Assembly: GCA_011799875.1 (NCBI GenBank)
Contig: CM022301.1
Coordinates: 85,455,667-85,519,666 of the forward strand
Source of the DNA: Thinopyrum elongatum
Lineage: Eukaryota > Streptophyta > Magnoliopsida > Poales > Poaceae
DNA: 64,000 nucleotides
Reading direction: 5' to 3'
Both the position numbers and the translations under genes were made by a program. Shown here piece after piece: positions 63,841 to 64,000 of the stretch (position 1 is the stretch's first letter; every line of letters begins with the position of its first letter). The notes beneath the pieces were generated by a model. That model was not told where the DNA came from. It saw only the letters and a program-made list of their open reading frames with translations, and made no database searches.

Positions 63841-64000
63841 AGGGCATGCCCAGCCGAGTGGCTATGCACGGGACGGCCGAGTGGTGGCGACGCGTCCGAC
63901 TGTGTGACATCCGAGTGACGACAACACGCGGGCGGTCGAGTGCTGGCGGACTGCCCGAGTGGATGTTGACTGGAGCGCATGTTGTCCGAGTAAATCCCCC

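Larger units (their letters stand above)
59675..64000 (-). mobile_element. 3' untranslated region of the Tat-like Gypsy element
   Basis: More than 4.3 kb without a conserved protein domain, saturated with the word ccgagtg (minus cactcgg) and three tandem arrays. Long minus-strand frames (for example 61456-62043 and 63134-63910) translate to RPPRASPLS-type repeats and merely follow the array period. Long, repeat-filled 3' UTRs are a known property of Tat-lineage Gypsy elements. The lineage call is inference, since no pol is in view. Confidence 0.55.

Noticed and set aside
61431..63980. Minus-strand ORFs up to 258 codons with RPPRASPLS repeats
   Set aside because: They follow the 46/55-bp arrays and occur in several frames at once; no selection on protein is visible.

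Overview
The window looks like nuclear DNA of a large-genome Triticeae grass (wheat, Aegilops or a close relative). This rests on nested LTR retrotransposons, Stowaway and Tourist-like MITEs, CACTA ends, a grass-type SINE and GC-rich, monocot-style exons. There are no operons, rRNA genes or CRISPR arrays, and I recognised no tRNA gene. The species assignment is an inference. The window splits into a gene-island-like left part (1-20.9 kb) and a transposon-dominated right part (21-64 kb).

Left part. 1-4.66 kb: a minus-strand locus built from repeated exons; at least three share the same splice sites, two are exactly 150 bp, and one copy carries a stop. 5.6-7.6 kb: four tandem copies of a ~496-bp unit. 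8.2-8.9 kb: a TATA-box gene for an alanine/arginine-rich coiled-coil protein with decapeptide repeats and a late frameshift. 10.2-11.2 kb: a two-exon SINA-like RING/SIAH ubiquitin-ligase gene. 12.4-12.9 kb: a small gene with an intact-looking promoter and two early stops. 14.5-16.0 kb: a solo LTR. 16.6-19.4 kb: a locus with promoter-like and splice-like signals but no conserved ORF, holding a Copia integrase scrap. 20.3-20.9 kb: a 3'-5' exonuclease pseudogene. MITEs lie between these.

Right part. 21-25.6 kb is repeat-rich DNA ending in a CACTA-type terminus at 25635. 25.6-44.7 kb is a 5'-truncated minus-strand Copia element (LTR, a long extra ORF downstream of pol, RNase H, RT, integrase). 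A complete LTR-flanked Gypsy element A (28638-38189) is inserted in its extra ORF; A encodes gag-protease and an Athila-like ORF but no RT or integrase. 44.9-48.2 kb holds a SINE, a MITE and a GRF zinc-finger gene beside a transposon-like terminus. 48.2-50.0 kb is a LINE fragment cut by Gypsy element B (49979-55182; LTR, gag, decayed pol). B is fused at 55183 to the middle of an LTR of element C (to 59108), which has a PBS and one long non-pol ORF. The right edge is the 3' LTR and 3' untranslated region of a minus-strand Tat-like Gypsy element that runs off the window and is filled with 150-bp and ~46/55-bp tandem arrays.

How the parts relate. A, B, C and the solo LTR share an almost identical LTR tail. 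A, B and C also share a tRNA-Asp-type primer-binding site, though their coding capacity differs: A lacks pol, B has a damaged pol, C has neither. This fits an autonomous/non-autonomous partnership. Nothing here proves a new system. The best candidates for follow-up are the exon-amplified locus, the shared replication signals of A/B/C, the GRF gene beside a transposon end, and the coiled-coil gene encoded by a 30-bp minisatellite.
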